Positions 9,273 to 19,624 of a stretch of DNA of 64,000 nt are shown here, piece after piece. The number at the start of each line of letters is the position of its first letter. Within the stretch, counting starts at the first letter, position 1. The position numbers and the translations under genes were made by a program. Below the pieces are notes generated by a model. The model saw only the letters and a program-made list of their open reading frames with translations, was not told where the DNA came from and ran no database searches. Source of the DNA: Thiomicrorhabdus sp. (GTDB lineage: Bacteria; Pseudomonadota; Gammaproteobacteria; Thiomicrospirales; Thiomicrospiraceae); contig NZ_OY782565.1 of assembly GCF_963677875.1 (NCBI RefSeq), positions 186,001 through 250,000 on the forward strand, written 5' to 3'.

Positions 9273-10112
9273 ATGACCGATAAATACGCCGTTGTAGGCA
9301 ATCCGATAGCCCATTCGAAATCACCGCTGATTCACCGCTTGTTTGCCGAACAGACACAGCAGGACATCAGCTATGAAGCCATTTTGATCGACAACGAAGA
9401 AGTGACCTTCCAATGGGCAATTTCCGACCTGCGGCAACGCGGTTACAGAGGACTGAACGTTACCGTTCCGTTTAAGCTGGACGCTTTCGAAATGGCAGAC
9501 ACCCTCTCCAGCCGCGCACAAAGTGCGCATGCCGTAAATACCTTGGTCTTCCAGGCCGACGGCAGCATTTTTGGCGACAATACCGACGGCATCGGCCTGG
9601 TCAACGACATCCAGATCAACGGGCAGCACCCGTTTAAAGGCAAAAGCGTTTTGATACTCGGTGCAGGCGGCGCCGTTCAGGGCATAATGGAACCTTTGTT
9701 GGAACAAAACCCCAAAAGTGTGCATATCGCCAACCGTACCGCTAAACGCGCCGAAGTGCTGGGACAGCGATTCACGACTGAAATTCCAATCAGCGGCAGC
9801 GGCTGGGACGAGATTCCTTTAGACACAGGTTACGATATTATTATCAATGGCACCTCTGCCAGCCTGGACGGCAAGCTACCGCCAGTCTCACCGCAATGCC
9901 TTAAAACAGACAGCCTGGTATACGACATGATGTACTCGCAGAAGCCGACCGTTTTTTTGCAATGGGCCAAAGAACATCAACCGGATTGCACGATTATGGA
10001 CGGTTTAGGTATGCTGGTCGGTCAGGCGGCGGAATCATTTTATATCTGGCGCGGAATCCGCCCACAAACACAAAACGTCATCGACGAAGTTCGCCAACGG
10101 ATGAATCAATAA
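9273..10112 (+). CDS. aroE: shikimate dehydrogenase AroE
   Basis: Reduces 3-dehydroshikimate to shikimate with NADPH in aromatic amino acid synthesis. The 279-residue protein opens YAVVGNPIAHSKSPLIH, the shikimate-binding segment. It continues with NVTVPFK (catalytic Lys), DNTDGIGLV and the nucleotide-binding GAGGAVQGI. NRTAKRAE after the second strand carries the NADP-selective Arg-Thr pattern. Confidence 0.95.
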   Translation: MTDKYAVVGNPIAHSKSPLIHRLFAEQTQQDISYEAILIDNEEVTFQWAISDLRQRGYRGLNVTVPFKLDAFEMADTLSSRAQSAHAVNTLVFQADGSIFGDNTDGIGLVNDIQINGQHPFKGKSVLILGAGGAVQGIMEPLLEQNPKSVHIANRTAKRAEVLGQRFTTEIPISGSGWDEIPLDTGYDIIINGTSASLDGKLPPVSPQCLKTDSLVYDMMYSQKPTVFLQWAKEHQPDCTIMDGLGMLVGQAAESFYIWRGIRPQTQNVIDEVRQRMNQ

Positions 10113-10167
10113 CGCCCGGCGAATTCACCCCGAACCTTCAAGCGGTAAATCAGGAGAGTCCAAATCC

Positions 10168-10680
10168 ATGCAGGATAACAATCTCAACCTTGCCGCCAAT
10201 TTTCCTCGCGAAGCCAAATGGCTGAAAACACTTGTCGTGATCACCACCATTTTGCTGATCGTCGGCCTGACCACCCCCATTATCACTCTTAAAAAATTCG
10301 TTTTGATCGAGAATACCTTTTCGGTACTCGGCGGCGTGGTTCAACTCTTAAGCGAAGGGCAATTTCTGCTTTTTGTCCTGATCGGCAGCTTTAGCGTTAT
10401 CCTGCCATTTCTAAAAATACTGATGCTCTTCAAACTGCTCGGCAAACAGACCGACCCGCGCCACTTACGGAAATACCTGCACTGGATGCATCTGTACGGT
10501 AAATGGTCGATGCTCGATGTCTTTGTGGTCGCCGTTCTGGTCGTAGCCGTCAAACTCGACGCCATTGCCAGCGTAGAGATCCAATCCGGCCTCTACGCCT
10601 TTGCCGCCGCCATACTGCTGACGATGTATATTACGGCGAAGGTCGTCAACCTATTCGATCTCTTAACAGAAAAGAAGTAA
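10168..10680 (+). CDS. PqiA-family inner-membrane protein
   Basis: A 170-residue membrane protein with four hydrophobic segments, equivalent to a single PqiA (paraquat-inducible protein A) domain. The family signature YGKWSMLDVFVVAVLVV is near residue 110. PqiA/LetA-type proteins work with MCE-domain proteins in envelope lipid transport, but no MCE gene is in this window. The start follows AGGAGAG. It lies 55 bases after aroE and may be cotranscribed. Confidence 0.8.
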   Translation: MQDNNLNLAANFPREAKWLKTLVVITTILLIVGLTTPIITLKKFVLIENTFSVLGGVVQLLSEGQFLLFVLIGSFSVILPFLKILMLFKLLGKQTDPRHLRKYLHWMHLYGKWSMLDVFVVAVLVVAVKLDAIASVEIQSGLYAFAAAILLTMYITAKVVNLFDLLTEKK

Positions 10681-10684
10681 GACG

Positions 10685-11215
10685 TTACTCTTCCCTCTGA
10701 TAGTCATTTTTCAGCTTCACATAGTGTGCAGCGGAGTATTTAAAGAACTCGATCTCTTTTTCGGTGAGCGGGCGGGCCTGCTTAACCGGTGAGCCGAGAT
10801 ACAGATAACCACTCTCCAACACTTTGCCGGGTGGCACCAGACTATTGGCACCGATCAGAACATGTTTTTTGACCACAGCATTATCCAGAACGATTGCCCC
10901 CATACCGATCAAACATTCATCTTCGATAATGCAACCGTGCAGAACCGCATTATGCCCAACCGTAACATCCTTTCCGACAATACACTCGGAGTTATTCGTC
11001 ATATCGCTTGCATGCGTACTGTGCAGAACACAACCGTCCTGAACATTCGAGCGCTCGCCGATTACGATCTTATTGACATCTCCGCGCAAAGTGGCATTCG
11101 GCCAGATGCTGGCATCTTTTCCCAACTCGCACTTGCCGATCACGACGGCACTGTCATCCACCCAGGCGGACGCCTCGATTTGTGGTTCAAATTCTTTATA
11201 ACTCCGAATAGCCAT
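10685..11215 (-). CDS. gamma-carbonic-anhydrase-family protein (YrdA type)
   Basis: A left-handed beta-helix protein of 176 residues made of hexapeptide repeats (for example GKDASIWPNATLRGDVNKIVIGE, given here in part: SIWPNATLRGDVN). The candidate zinc-binding histidines lie in LHSTHASD and VGHNAVLHGCIIED. The family is homologous to Cam carbonic anhydrase, but many members lack demonstrated activity, so the enzymatic role is uncertain. It converges on the pqiA-type gene with only four bases between stops. Confidence 0.85.
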   Translation of the reverse strand: MAIRSYKEFEPQIEASAWVDDSAVVIGKCELGKDASIWPNATLRGDVNKIVIGERSNVQDGCVLHSTHASDMTNNSECIVGKDVTVGHNAVLHGCIIEDECLIGMGAIVLDNAVVKKHVLIGANSLVPPGKVLESGYLYLGSPVKQARPLTEKEIEFFKYSAAHYVKLKNDYQREE

Positions 11216-11290
11216 TATTTGATTCCTTTTAATTTTTAATCTTGCCTATTGTGGACAAGTTGTCTGCCATCGTCCAGTCTGCAGGCAACA

Positions 11291-11326
11291 AAAAAGCCGG
11301 TGCAGAGAACACTCGACACCGGCTTT
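11291..11326 (-). terminator. Rho-independent terminator downstream of gor
   Basis: AAAGCCGGTG and CACCGGCTTT form the arms of a stem with an A/T-rich flank, 21 bases past the gor stop on the minus strand. Confidence 0.8.
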
Positions 11327-11346
11327 CAGAAGAGGCTTCGATTCGC

Positions 11347-12717
11347 TTATTTAAGAATCATCGGTCTCATAGTCACCAACTCTTCCGAAGAAGAAGGATG
11401 AATCGCAATGGTTGCATCCAGATCCGCCTTGGTCGCTCCCATTTGAACAGCAACCGCGAAACCTTGCATCATCTCATCGGCACCGTCGCCAACAACATGA
11501 ATTCCGACAACCTTCTGCTCTTCACTAACGCACACCAGTTTCAAAGCAGTCTTAATCTGATGCTCCGTAAAGGCATAACGCATCGGCGTAAATACCGAAG
11601 AGTAAACTTGAACGTTATCGTGACCATACTGACTGCGCGCATCGTGTTCGGCCAGGCCGATGGTTCCCACCGGGGGATGCGAGAAAACCACAGTCGGTAC
11701 TTTGGACAAATCCATTTTGATATTCGGCTGGTTATTATACAAACGCTCTGCCAGATAACGACCGGCGCGAATGGCAACTGGTGTCAAAGGCGCCTGCCCG
11801 GTAACATCGCCAATCGCATAGATATTATCAACCGAAGTTTTATGATAGTCGTCTACCTCGATGAAACCGCACCCATTCGCGCTCAAGCCGGCATTTTCCA
11901 GTTTTAAGGGTTCAGTCAGAGTATTCCGGCCCACAGCCCAAATTACCTGATCAAAACCTTCCAGATGCTGACCGTCTTCACTTTCAACTGTAATCGTACC
12001 GTTAGCCGCCTTGATCAGTTTTCTGACTTTGAAATGATATTCTTTATGGATGCCGGAAGTGATCATCGCATCGGTCAAGGTTTCGCGGATCATATCGTCA
12101 AAACCGCGCAATACCAGGTCTTTACGACTTAACAAACTGGTATCGGTTCCCAGCGCCTGAAGAACCCCGGCCAATTCAACGGCAATATAACCGCTCCCGA
12201 TCACCGCCACTTTTTTCGGTTGCTCTTTCAACGCAAAAAAACCGTCCGAAGTGATCCCCAAATCGGCATTTTCCGTTTCCTGGGGAATTGCCGGCACACC
12301 ACCTGGAGCAATAACAATGGTTTCCGCCGTGTAGGTTTTACCGTCGACATCGATTGTATGGGCATCCACAAAGCTTCCCCAACCCTGCAGAACATCAACC
12401 CCTTTCTCTTCCATATAACCGCCGTACCAGGTGTTGATGTTGCTGATGTATTGTTCACGCTTTTCAACCAGGGTCGTCCAGTCGAAACCCTTCTGCTCCA
12501 CGTGAAACCCAAAATCCGGCGCATCACGCACCGCTTCGGCGATATGCGCCCCAAACCACATTACTTTCTTCGGAACACACCCAACATTCACACAGGTTCC
12601 GCCGATTTTTTTGGCTTCCACCACGGCACATTTTTTGCCGTATTCCGCAGCGCGCTCGACCACCGATAAACCGCCACTTCCGGCACCGATCGCAATCACA
12701 TCGTAATCATAAGCCAT
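11347..12717 (-). CDS. gor: glutathione-disulfide reductase
   Basis: An FAD flavoprotein that reduces glutathione disulfide with NADPH. The FAD-binding motif is [14 protein letters not shown]; the redox-active pair lies in [16 protein letters not shown]. The second nucleotide motif is [13 protein letters not shown], and the C-terminal catalytic histidine is in [11 protein letters not shown]. Length is 456 residues. It lies 104 bases downstream of the peroxiredoxin-glutaredoxin gene on the same strand, but a terminator lies between them. Reduced glutathione made here would serve that fusion enzyme. Confidence 0.95.
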   Translation of the reverse strand: MAYDYDVIAIGAGSGGLSVVERAAEYGKKCAVVEAKKIGGTCVNVGCVPKKVMWFGAHIAEAVRDAPDFGFHVEQKGFDWTTLVEKREQYISNINTWYGGYMEEKGVDVLQGWGSFVDAHTIDVDGKTYTAETIVIAPGGVPAIPQETENADLGITSDGFFALKEQPKKVAVIGSGYIAVELAGVLQALGTDTSLLSRKDLVLRGFDDMIRETLTDAMITSGIHKEYHFKVRKLIKAANGTITVESEDGQHLEGFDQVIWAVGRNTLTEPLKLENAGLSANGCGFIEVDDYHKTSVDNIYAIGDVTGQAPLTPVAIRAGRYLAERLYNNQPNIKMDLSKVPTVVFSHPPVGTIGLAEHDARSQYGHDNVQVYSSVFTPMRYAFTEHQIKTALKLVCVSEEQKVVGIHVVGDGADEMMQGFAVAVQMGATKADLDATIAIHPSSSEELVTMRPMILK

Positions 12718-12752
12718 GTTTTTTCCTTTTCTTTATCGAAAATTGAGAGATT

Positions 12753-12774
12753 AAAAAAGGGGCCGAAGCCCCCC
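12753..12774 (-). terminator. Terminator downstream of the peroxiredoxin-glutaredoxin gene
   Basis: On the minus strand GGGGCTTCGGCCCC with a stable TTCG loop is followed by six T. A second hairpin without a T run (GCTTGTCAG / CTGACAAGC, 12793-12813) lies between it and the stop codon. Confidence 0.85.
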
Positions 12775-12821
12775 TGTTAAGATTTGCAGCCCGCTTGTCA
12801 GGGGCTGACAAGCCTTAATGA

Positions 12822-13559
12822 TTATTTAGCCAGATAGGCTTCAAGATCATCGGAACCGCCGATATATTGACCTTCGATAAAGATTTGCGGAACGGTACCG
12901 GCATTTGCAACCGCACGCAGAGTACGGGAAGTTACACCACTGTTAGAGATCATAATCTCTTCGTAGTGGATGTTGTTGTCTTCCAGCATTGACTTCGCTT
13001 TGGCGCAGAAAGGACAACCAACCTTAGTGAAAATAGTCGCAACACGCGGAGGTTGAGCGTTTGAGTTGATGTAATTCAACATGGTATCCGCATCGGAAAC
13101 TTCAAACGGGTCACCCGGGACTTCCGGCTCAATGAACATCTTATCGATTACGCCATCTTTCACCAGCATCGAATAACGCCATGAACGCATCCCGAAGCCC
13201 AGGTCTTCTTTGTTCACCAACATCCCCATACCGTCGGAGAATTCACCGTTACCGTCAGGTAGCAAACGAACGTTATCCGATTCCTGATCTTTTGCCCATT
13301 CGTTCATAACGAAAGTGTCGTTGACTGACAGACAAACGATTTCATCGACACCGTTTTCAAAGAAAACCGGCGCCAACTCGTTAAAACGAGGAAGGTGAGT
13401 TGAAGAACAGGTTGGAGTAAACGCACCTGGAAGAGAGAAAACAACGACCGTTTTTCCTTTAAAAACATCGTCAGTGGTCACATTGACCCATTCATTATTT
13501 TCACGAACACGGAATGTGACGTTAGGTACTTTCTGACCTTCGCGATTTGGTAATGCCAT
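12822..13559 (-). CDS. peroxiredoxin-glutaredoxin fusion
   Basis: A 245-residue hybrid enzyme that reduces peroxides with electrons from glutathione. The N-terminal Prx5-type domain (about 1-160) has its peroxidatic cysteine in [16 protein letters not shown]. The C-terminal glutaredoxin (about 170-245) has the CPFC active site in [14 protein letters not shown] and the GSH-binding segment [19 protein letters not shown]. The arrangement is the known hybrid found in Haemophilus and other gammaproteobacteria. The location directly upstream of gor supports a shared glutathione-peroxide function. Confidence 0.95.
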   Translation of the reverse strand: MALPNREGQKVPNVTFRVRENNEWVNVTTDDVFKGKTVVVFSLPGAFTPTCSSTHLPRFNELAPVFFENGVDEIVCLSVNDTFVMNEWAKDQESDNVRLLPDGNGEFSDGMGMLVNKEDLGFGMRSWRYSMLVKDGVIDKMFIEPEVPGDPFEVSDADTMLNYINSNAQPPRVATIFTKVGCPFCAKAKSMLEDNNIHYEEIMISNSGVTSRTLRAVANAGTVPQIFIEGQYIGGSDDLEAYLAK

Positions 13560-13749
13560 ATGTTGAGTCTCCTAAAAGTTATTGGTATAAATTTTGGCAA
13601 AAAAGTGAGTGTCATCTCTGACTTGGAATCTAGTTTATAGAAAGCATGCCGTTGAGTAAAATTGAATATTTTAACCTCATTAATTAATTTTATCTATCAT
13701 ACATTATTCATATAATAGAAAATACTAATAAATAAAACGGGCACGCATT

Positions 13750-14199
13750 TTACTGAAGCGTCGCCCCTTGCAAAGCACGCATAAACGGCTCTAAAAGCTC
13801 TCTCTCCTGCGCGTATTTCATCAACAGCCCCAGCACAGCCTGATCTTCATGCTGCGAAGCGATACGCGCCGCCAATTGAAAGTCTTTTCCCGTCACGCTG
13901 CCACCGAAACCTCCCAGCTCCAGTAATGCAGCCACAACGCCAACATTTTTCAACAGGCACGCCGCCTGCAGCGCTTTGACCGGCTCTCCAGCGGCATCTT
14001 TTCCAACTTCCAGCTGTGGAGAAACAAAATATTCCTGAACCAGAACCATGGTCATCCAATAATTCATTTCCGGCTCGGCCTCGCTTTCCAAAGCGTGAAT
14101 AAACATCTCCTTCGGATCAGTCTTATGTTTCTGTACCAGTGTTTTAACGATACTGGAAAAAGAATCGCGATTTTTTTCATCAAGATTCAACAAATTCAT
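13750..14199 (-). CDS. Hypothetical helical protein
   Basis: A 149-residue protein, not recognised, mostly helical (LQAACLLKNVGVVAALLELGGFGG; only part shown as ACLLKNVGVVAALLEL). The ATG at 14199 follows AAGAGA. The frame stays open upstream to 14523, but that stretch is the antisense-like second frame of the neighbouring flavoprotein gene and is not used. It is separated by 190 bases from the prx-grx start. No function is proposed. Confidence 0.6.
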   Translation of the reverse strand: MNLLNLDEKNRDSFSSIVKTLVQKHKTDPKEMFIHALESEAEPEMNYWMTMVLVQEYFVSPQLEVGKDAAGEPVKALQAACLLKNVGVVAALLELGGFGGSVTGKDFQLAARIASQHEDQAVLGLLMKYAQERELLEPFMRALQGATLQ

Positions 14200-14266
14200 A
14201 TTTTTCTCTTTTGGTCTATTCTTGTTAAATTTATCTCTACCATCGCTTTGCAAACAACCTGTCCAC

Positions 14267-15481
14267 TCACAAAGCATTTCCGCAGGCGACCGCCGATGCC
14301 CAGGCCCATTGAAAATTATAACCGCCAAGTTGCCCGGTAACGTCCAGGACTTCGCCGATAAAATACAGATTCGGGCAGCGCTTGCTCTCGAAGGTTTTCG
14401 AGGAAATCTCGTCGGTATCCACACCTCCCAATGTGACTTCAGCCTTGTCATAACCGCCGTCTTCACTCGGATACAGGTTCCAATGCTGCAATTGCTCTGC
14501 CAATGTCCCCAACGCTTCGTCACCGGCGTTACTTAAACGCGCCGGAGCCGGATACAAAGTCAACCACATCTGAGTAAAACGCTTCGGCCAGAAAGTATTT
14601 AACCAGTGGTGAAAATTGCGGTTTTGCTGACGGATCGCTTTCAATTCAGACAAAACATCCAAATGCGGCAAAAGATCAATTTCTATCGAGTCACCGTGTC
14701 GCCAGTAGTTGGAGATCTGTAAAATGGCCGGGCCGCTTAATCCTTGATGCGTAAACAGCATTGCTTCCTGAAAGCCGCGCTCACCGCAAGAGGCTTTCAC
14801 CTCCAGAGACAAACCGGCCAGATCGGAAAATCGCTGCTGCCATTTACCGGAAAAGTTCAACGGCACCAGTCCTGGTCGGGTATCCACCAGCTTCAATCCG
14901 AACTGACGAGCGATCCGATAGCCGAAGTCCGAAGCTTTGAGCTTTGGAAACGACAAGGCGCCGGTTGCAATAACCAGCTTCCGCGTGTTCAAAAGCCCCT
15001 GAACCGTGTGCAATTGAAATCCGCCACTCTTCAGCTTCGTCACTGTCTCTATCTCGGTTTTCAGTGAGAATTCAACCTGCGCCCAATCACACTCGGTTCT
15101 TAAAATCTGAATCAGATCCGAAGCCCGGTTAGAACAGAACAGTTTGCCGAGTTCGCGCTCTTCATACTCCAAACCATGACGATCGACCAGATCGATAAAC
15201 TCGCGGCTCGGGTAGCGCGACAAAGCGCTTTTGACGAAATGCGGATTGCTGCAAATGTAATTTTCCGGCGCGGCACCGACGTTGGTGAAATTACACTTTC
15301 CACCCCCGGAAATACGGATTTTCGCCGCCGCCTTAGGAGCATGGTCCACGACCAGAACCCGCCTGCTGCGGTAACCGGCGGTCGCAGAACACATCAAGCC
15401 TGCTGCTCCCGCCCCCACAATCACCACATCCCAAAAAGCCTCATCCTGTACCGGCTCGGCAGAGCATATCTCCGGGTTCAT
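14267..15481 (-). CDS. HI0933/YhiN-family NAD(P)/FAD-dependent oxidoreductase
   Basis: A flavoprotein of 404 residues in the HI0933/BaiN family, whose physiological substrate is not established. The N-terminal FAD-binding motif is VVIVGAGAAGLMCSATAG. The family signature is KIRISGGGKCNFTN. The C-terminal part, ending NLYFIGEVLDVTGQLGGYNFQWAWASA, matches the second conserved FAD contact of the family. Nine bases separate it from the CinA-like gene, so the two are probably cotranscribed. Confidence 0.85.
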   Translation of the reverse strand: MNPEICSAEPVQDEAFWDVVIVGAGAAGLMCSATAGYRSRRVLVVDHAPKAAAKIRISGGGKCNFTNVGAAPENYICSNPHFVKSALSRYPSREFIDLVDRHGLEYEERELGKLFCSNRASDLIQILRTECDWAQVEFSLKTEIETVTKLKSGGFQLHTVQGLLNTRKLVIATGALSFPKLKASDFGYRIARQFGLKLVDTRPGLVPLNFSGKWQQRFSDLAGLSLEVKASCGERGFQEAMLFTHQGLSGPAILQISNYWRHGDSIEIDLLPHLDVLSELKAIRQQNRNFHHWLNTFWPKRFTQMWLTLYPAPARLSNAGDEALGTLAEQLQHWNLYPSEDGGYDKAEVTLGGVDTDEISSKTFESKRCPNLYFIGEVLDVTGQLGGYNFQWAWASAVACGNAL

Positions 15482-15490
15482 AAAGTTATT

Positions 15491-16234
15491 TCACAACTCC
15501 TGCCAATTCGCTTCGCGGCGCAGAGCTTCTTCTTTCAGCGCTTCCCACCCCTTGCGCGCCTCTTCAGGAATCCCTTCGACGCCGAGGTCAATCCGACGAC
15601 GATTCTCGGCATCAATCGTCGGCAGACTGAATAACCGAAGTTGCGGGAAACGGGCTTCGAATGCTTCCATAAACTCGACCCATTCCGATTCCTGCCCATC
15701 GAAAATACGGATTCCTAATTCGATTGTCTGCTCCTGCACCCAATCGGTATAGTAATGATCCAGCACCCACTCCATCATCGGCCCGGCCATCATCGGAAAG
15801 CCGGGCATAAAATGGTGCCCGCGAATCGAAAACCCCGGAACGCGATTATAAAAATTCGGAATAATCGAGGAGCCGGCCGGATACTCCGCCATGCGAATGC
15901 GTTGCGGATAAGCCTCCGCGCCGAATTGGGCTTCGATCTCAGCAACCGCTTCGGGATGCGCCTCAATCGGTAATTGCAATGCCGATGCCGCCGCTTGGCG
16001 GGTGCGGTCATCCGGTGTCGCACCGATGCCACCGAAGCAAAAAACACATTCGTTTTCTGCGAAACTGCGCGTCAGCATGCGAACCAAAAGCGTTTCATCA
16101 TCGCTTAACATCCACACCCAGCTGACCGCCAATCCACGGGGCTTCAGCAAGGCATTGGCCTGCGCCAGATGTTTATCCTGTCGTTTGGAAGACAAAATTT
16201 CATCACCGATGATAATCAAACCGATTTCCGGCAT
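15491..16234 (-). CDS. CinA N-terminal (MoCF) domain protein
   Basis: A 247-residue protein with the molybdopterin-binding-fold domain found in the N-terminus of CinA and in MoeA/MogA. It starts PEIGLIIIGDEILSSKRQDKH and includes FGGIGATPDDRTRQA, both typical. The C-terminal deamidase domain of full CinA is absent, as in many COG1058 proteins. Such proteins may act as nucleotide pyrophosphatases; the role here is inferred from family only. It is divergently placed from thiD with 88 bases between starts. Confidence 0.8.
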   Translation of the reverse strand: MPEIGLIIIGDEILSSKRQDKHLAQANALLKPRGLAVSWVWMLSDDETLLVRMLTRSFAENECVFCFGGIGATPDDRTRQAAASALQLPIEAHPEAVAEIEAQFGAEAYPQRIRMAEYPAGSSIIPNFYNRVPGFSIRGHHFMPGFPMMAGPMMEWVLDHYYTDWVQEQTIELGIRIFDGQESEWVEFMEAFEARFPQLRLFSLPTIDAENRRRIDLGVEGIPEEARKGWEALKEEALRREANWQEL

Positions 16235-16322
16235 ATTGCATAATCCTCTTTCTCAGAAAAGCCTCTCGACCGGGCAATTCAACAAACTTTTACCTGATCG
16301 GCAATCGGGGTATGATAGCCGA

Positions 16323-17171
16323 ATGACAACCACTTCCCTGCCCACCGTTCTCACTCTGGCCGGCTTTGATCCATCCGGAGGCGCCGGACTGCAGGCCGAC
16401 ATTAAAACGGTACATGCACTCGGCGGTTATGCATTAAGCGTCGCCTCCGCTTTTACCGTGCAAAACAGCCAGGGCGTTGCCGCCGTTTATGATACCGACC
16501 TCTTGCAAGGAACCCAAGTGCTCCAGCATTTGCACAAAGACTACCAGTTCGATGCCGTCAAAATTGGCATGCTGCCCAATCTCGGCTGGGTGCAAACCTG
16601 TCATCGCGAACTTCTGCAACACAGTCAGGTTCCAAGCGTTTTGGATCCGGTTCTGATCAGCAGCAGCGGATTGCCGCTGATTGACGAAAACGCCATTCGG
16701 GAACTGGTTGAAACTCTGTTCCCGCATGTCACCTTAATCACACCCAATTTGCCGGAGCTGAATTATTTTCTGGGAACCAGCTACCTCGGCCAGCTTGAAG
16801 AGATGGAAGAAATCGGACGGCACTTAAAACGCCTGCAGGTAAAAAATGCATTGATCAAAGGCGGACATGCTCAGGGGGATTTTGCCATCGACTATCTGAT
16901 TCAGAATCCGGGTGATCAGCGTTTGAGAGTGACACCGTTTCAGAGTCCCAGATTAAAAGTTCAACACGATCACGGTACCGGCTGTACCCTCTCTTCAGCC
17001 ATCGCTCTTTCTCTGGCGAAAGGCAAAAAACTGGTAGAAGCCGTCTCCGAAGCCAAGACGTATCTCAACCGCGCCCTAAGCGAGGCCGATCACTTCCAGC
17101 CTCACTACCGGCAAGGGCCTGTGCAAAAAAATCGTCGCGGCGGACTGCACCATTTCTTCGAGCGCCGTTAG
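16323..17171 (+). CDS. thiD: hydroxymethylpyrimidine/phosphomethylpyrimidine kinase ThiD
   Basis: Phosphorylates HMP and HMP-phosphate in thiamine synthesis. The start MTTTSLPTVLTLAGFDPSGG (ATG at 16323) gives a normal 282 residues; the frame is open further upstream to 16002, but that part runs across the divergent CinA-like gene. Conserved motifs are LAGFDPSGGAGLQADIKT at the N-terminus, LDPVLISSSG, LITPNLPE and DHGTGCTLSSAIALSLA, the anion-hole and ATP-binding segment. Confidence 0.93.
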   Translation: MTTTSLPTVLTLAGFDPSGGAGLQADIKTVHALGGYALSVASAFTVQNSQGVAAVYDTDLLQGTQVLQHLHKDYQFDAVKIGMLPNLGWVQTCHRELLQHSQVPSVLDPVLISSSGLPLIDENAIRELVETLFPHVTLITPNLPELNYFLGTSYLGQLEEMEEIGRHLKRLQVKNALIKGGHAQGDFAIDYLIQNPGDQRLRVTPFQSPRLKVQHDHGTGCTLSSAIALSLAKGKKLVEAVSEAKTYLNRALSEADHFQPHYRQGPVQKNRRGGLHHFFERR

Positions 17172-17407
17172 GTGCCGGAATTTTCTCCGTCCTTGACCTC
17201 TTTCACGACTTCACTGCCATCGTCTTGCATATCAGAGATTAAACCTTGCAGCTGATCCCCGGTTTTCTCTAATTGCTCGACCGCGACCAAAGCGTTTTCC
17301 AAGCCTGCCCGAACCAGATCGCGGCTTCCCAGCCAGTCGAACATGACTGCAACCGCGATTGCGACCGTTATCCAAATCAGCAAGCTGATGGCACCGAAAA
17401 TTCTCAT
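17168..17407 (-). CDS. Small single-pass membrane protein
   Basis: A 79-residue protein with one N-terminal hydrophobic segment (FGAISLLIWITVAIAVAVMF) followed by an acidic, helical tail (LEQLEKTGDQLQGL). Not recognised. It overlaps the thiD stop by four bases on the opposite strand and lies 92 bases downstream of the end of mnmC. No function is proposed. Confidence 0.5.
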   Translation of the reverse strand: MRIFGAISLLIWITVAIAVAVMFDWLGSRDLVRAGLENALVAVEQLEKTGDQLQGLISDMQDDGSEVVKEVKDGENSGT

Positions 17408-17498
17408 TATGATTCCGTCCGTTTAAAAATTTTTCTCATTATAGGCAGATTTCCGTGCAGAAAGCCACCTCCTTTATTTGACACTCGCGCCAGAGAAA

Positions 17499-19504
17499 TC
17501 AGTCCTGCATTTGCCCGCTGCGCCAGTGGCGAATTTGAAATCGGGCAGGATGAGTCGCCTGATAAAGAGACAGAGGCAAGGGCAAAGCCTCTCCGTCAAT
17601 TTCCGCTGCCAGAATTTCCGCTGCCAGAAACACCGACATCAATCCGCGCGCACCATGTCCGTTAGAAACATAAAGTCCAGGCAGATAACGCTGCTCGGGG
17701 TAACGGTACACCGCATGGGTATGCGACTGACTGAAATAAGCCTCATGCATGAAATCAGTGTCTGCAACCGGCCCGATAATCGGCAGGTGATCCGGAGTCG
17801 TGGGGCGAAAAGCAATGCGCCCCGACTCAGGATGCTCTTCGAAATATTCTTCGGCCTTTGACGATAACCAGTTCGGTAAGGCCTGACGAGCATGCTGCAA
17901 ATTGGCAGCATGCCCTTGAATCGAGAGTTGAATCCCCATATCCGGAGCTTCGAACGTAGCTCCACTCACCCAGCGTCCCCCGGCGGCAGGGGAAGAGTAA
18001 CCCGCATGGGTCACGGCCATTCGCAACGGTTCGGCAACCGACGCTTCATCCAAATGCGTTACCTGTCCTTTTACCGGCCGGATCGGCAAACCGAAACGCC
18101 GATTCAGCGTTTCATCCAGGCTACCGCTGGCCAAAATGACGCAATCGGCAGATCGAGAACCCTGTGAAGTGTGAAGCACCCAGACATCTTTCTCACGTCG
18201 CAGGTCGACGAGTCGACATCCAAAAACGCTCTCTACCCCTTCATGGCCTAAACACGTCTCGACGACTGAACGAGGGTGAATCCAACCGCTGTCAGGATAA
18301 AAAACTCCTGGATAGTGACTTTGCATTCCCAGTAAATCGGAAGCCTGTTCCGGGCTGCATTGCCGTGCGAAAATCTCATGGAATGCAAAACGATTAAACG
18401 CATTCTGCATGACCTTAACGCTCTTTTCATCTGTCAGCAACTGCAACAATCCCCCAAATCTCCGCAGACTTCTCCTTTATTCAACCAGTCTCCGAGCCAA
18501 CTTTGCGCCGATTCATAACCGCGCAGATACCATTGACTGCGCAAATTCCAATCGGCGGTGATTAACGGATGCAGAGTGCCGGCAAGATTACCGGATGCCA
18601 AGCCGGCGGGTTCCGGCTGCGCTTCCAAAACCGTGACTCGCCAACCGTTCTGCGCCAGCCGAAAAGCAACACTGGCGCCGGCAAGACCGGCGCCAACCAC
18701 CACCGCCTGCCGACCGCTGATTTTTTGCGAACGTGCAAACCACGGTGCTTTTGAACTATAAGGGCGTCTTTGCGGCAAAGACCCGAAACACATTTCACGT
18801 TTTTTACCGTATCCCTTATCTTTTTCAACCTGAAAACCGACCGCTTGCAACCCGCGGCGAACCTCACCAGCCGCGGTAAAGGTTGCAAAGCTACCGCCTG
18901 TCCGTGTCAGGCGCGCCATCTGCTTATAGAGTTCCGGTTGCCACATCTGCGGGTTTTTCGCCGGCGCGAAACCGTCCAGAAACCAAGCATCCACTCGACT
19001 GCTCTCCGAAGCCTCGCACTGCGGCAGACCATCGGCAACATCGCCAAACCACAAAGTCAAGCGAACCCGACCGTCAAAGAGCAAAAGCTCGTGCCATCCC
19101 GGTAATCTTAGCGGATAGGCCTCTCTCAAAACCTGAGCATAATCGTGCAAATCGGCATAACTGGCATGAACCTTCGCCAGATCTTCCGGCTCCATAGGAA
19201 ACTTCTCAAAGGAAAGAAAATGCAGTTGCCGATCGTCACTCGAGACTTCCAGCCAAAGCTTGACCGCCATCAAAAAATTCAACCCGGAACCGAAACCGGT
19301 TTCAGCGATCCGGAAAACGGATTGCGCAGGCAGGTTTTTAAATCGTTGCGGCAGATCGTTATGATCGATAAAATTGTAACGAATCTCTTCAAGGGCATCG
19401 TCTTTGGAGAAGTAGATATCGTCGAATTGTACGGAACGCGGCGTTTTAGCATCCACCCAATCGATCTTGGCCGAATGCAACGCCTTGTCTGAGCGGCTGG
19501 TCAT
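17499..19504 (-). pseudogene. mnmC: mnmC, bifunctional tRNA 5-methylaminomethyl-2-thiouridine enzyme, apparent frameshift
   Basis: MnmC finishes the mnm5s2U34 modification of tRNA wobble uridine, combining an FAD-dependent demodification domain and a SAM methyltransferase. The 5' frame (19504 to 18434) encodes the methyltransferase, with AETGFGSGLNFLM, and the first part of the FAD domain, with VVGAGLAGASVAFRLA. It then ends GEVCGDLGDCCSC. The 3' frame (18449 to 17499) resumes with LQLLTDEKSVKVMQNAF and runs to the end of the FAD domain. One extra G in the five-G run at 18451-18455 would join them as GDLGGLLQLLTDEK. It is therefore a one-base deletion, either real or a sequencing error. Confidence 0.88.
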
Positions 19505-19624
19505 AATGGTATCGTCGTTCGTTTCACGTCCGAGGTTTTACCAGCATGGGCAAACCGCAAACATCGATATGATTCAAGCTGACCGGCCTCATCGGGCCGG
19601 TTCAAGTCTTCGGGGAGAAATTAT

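Noticed and set aside
14200-14523. Extended N-terminus of the 13750-14199 hypothetical protein
   Set aside because: It lies in the coding region of the HI0933-type flavoprotein in another frame; ATG 14199 has a ribosome site.
16002-16322. Extended N-terminus of ThiD
   Set aside because: The extension runs across the divergent CinA-like gene, and the family starts at the ATG at 16323.
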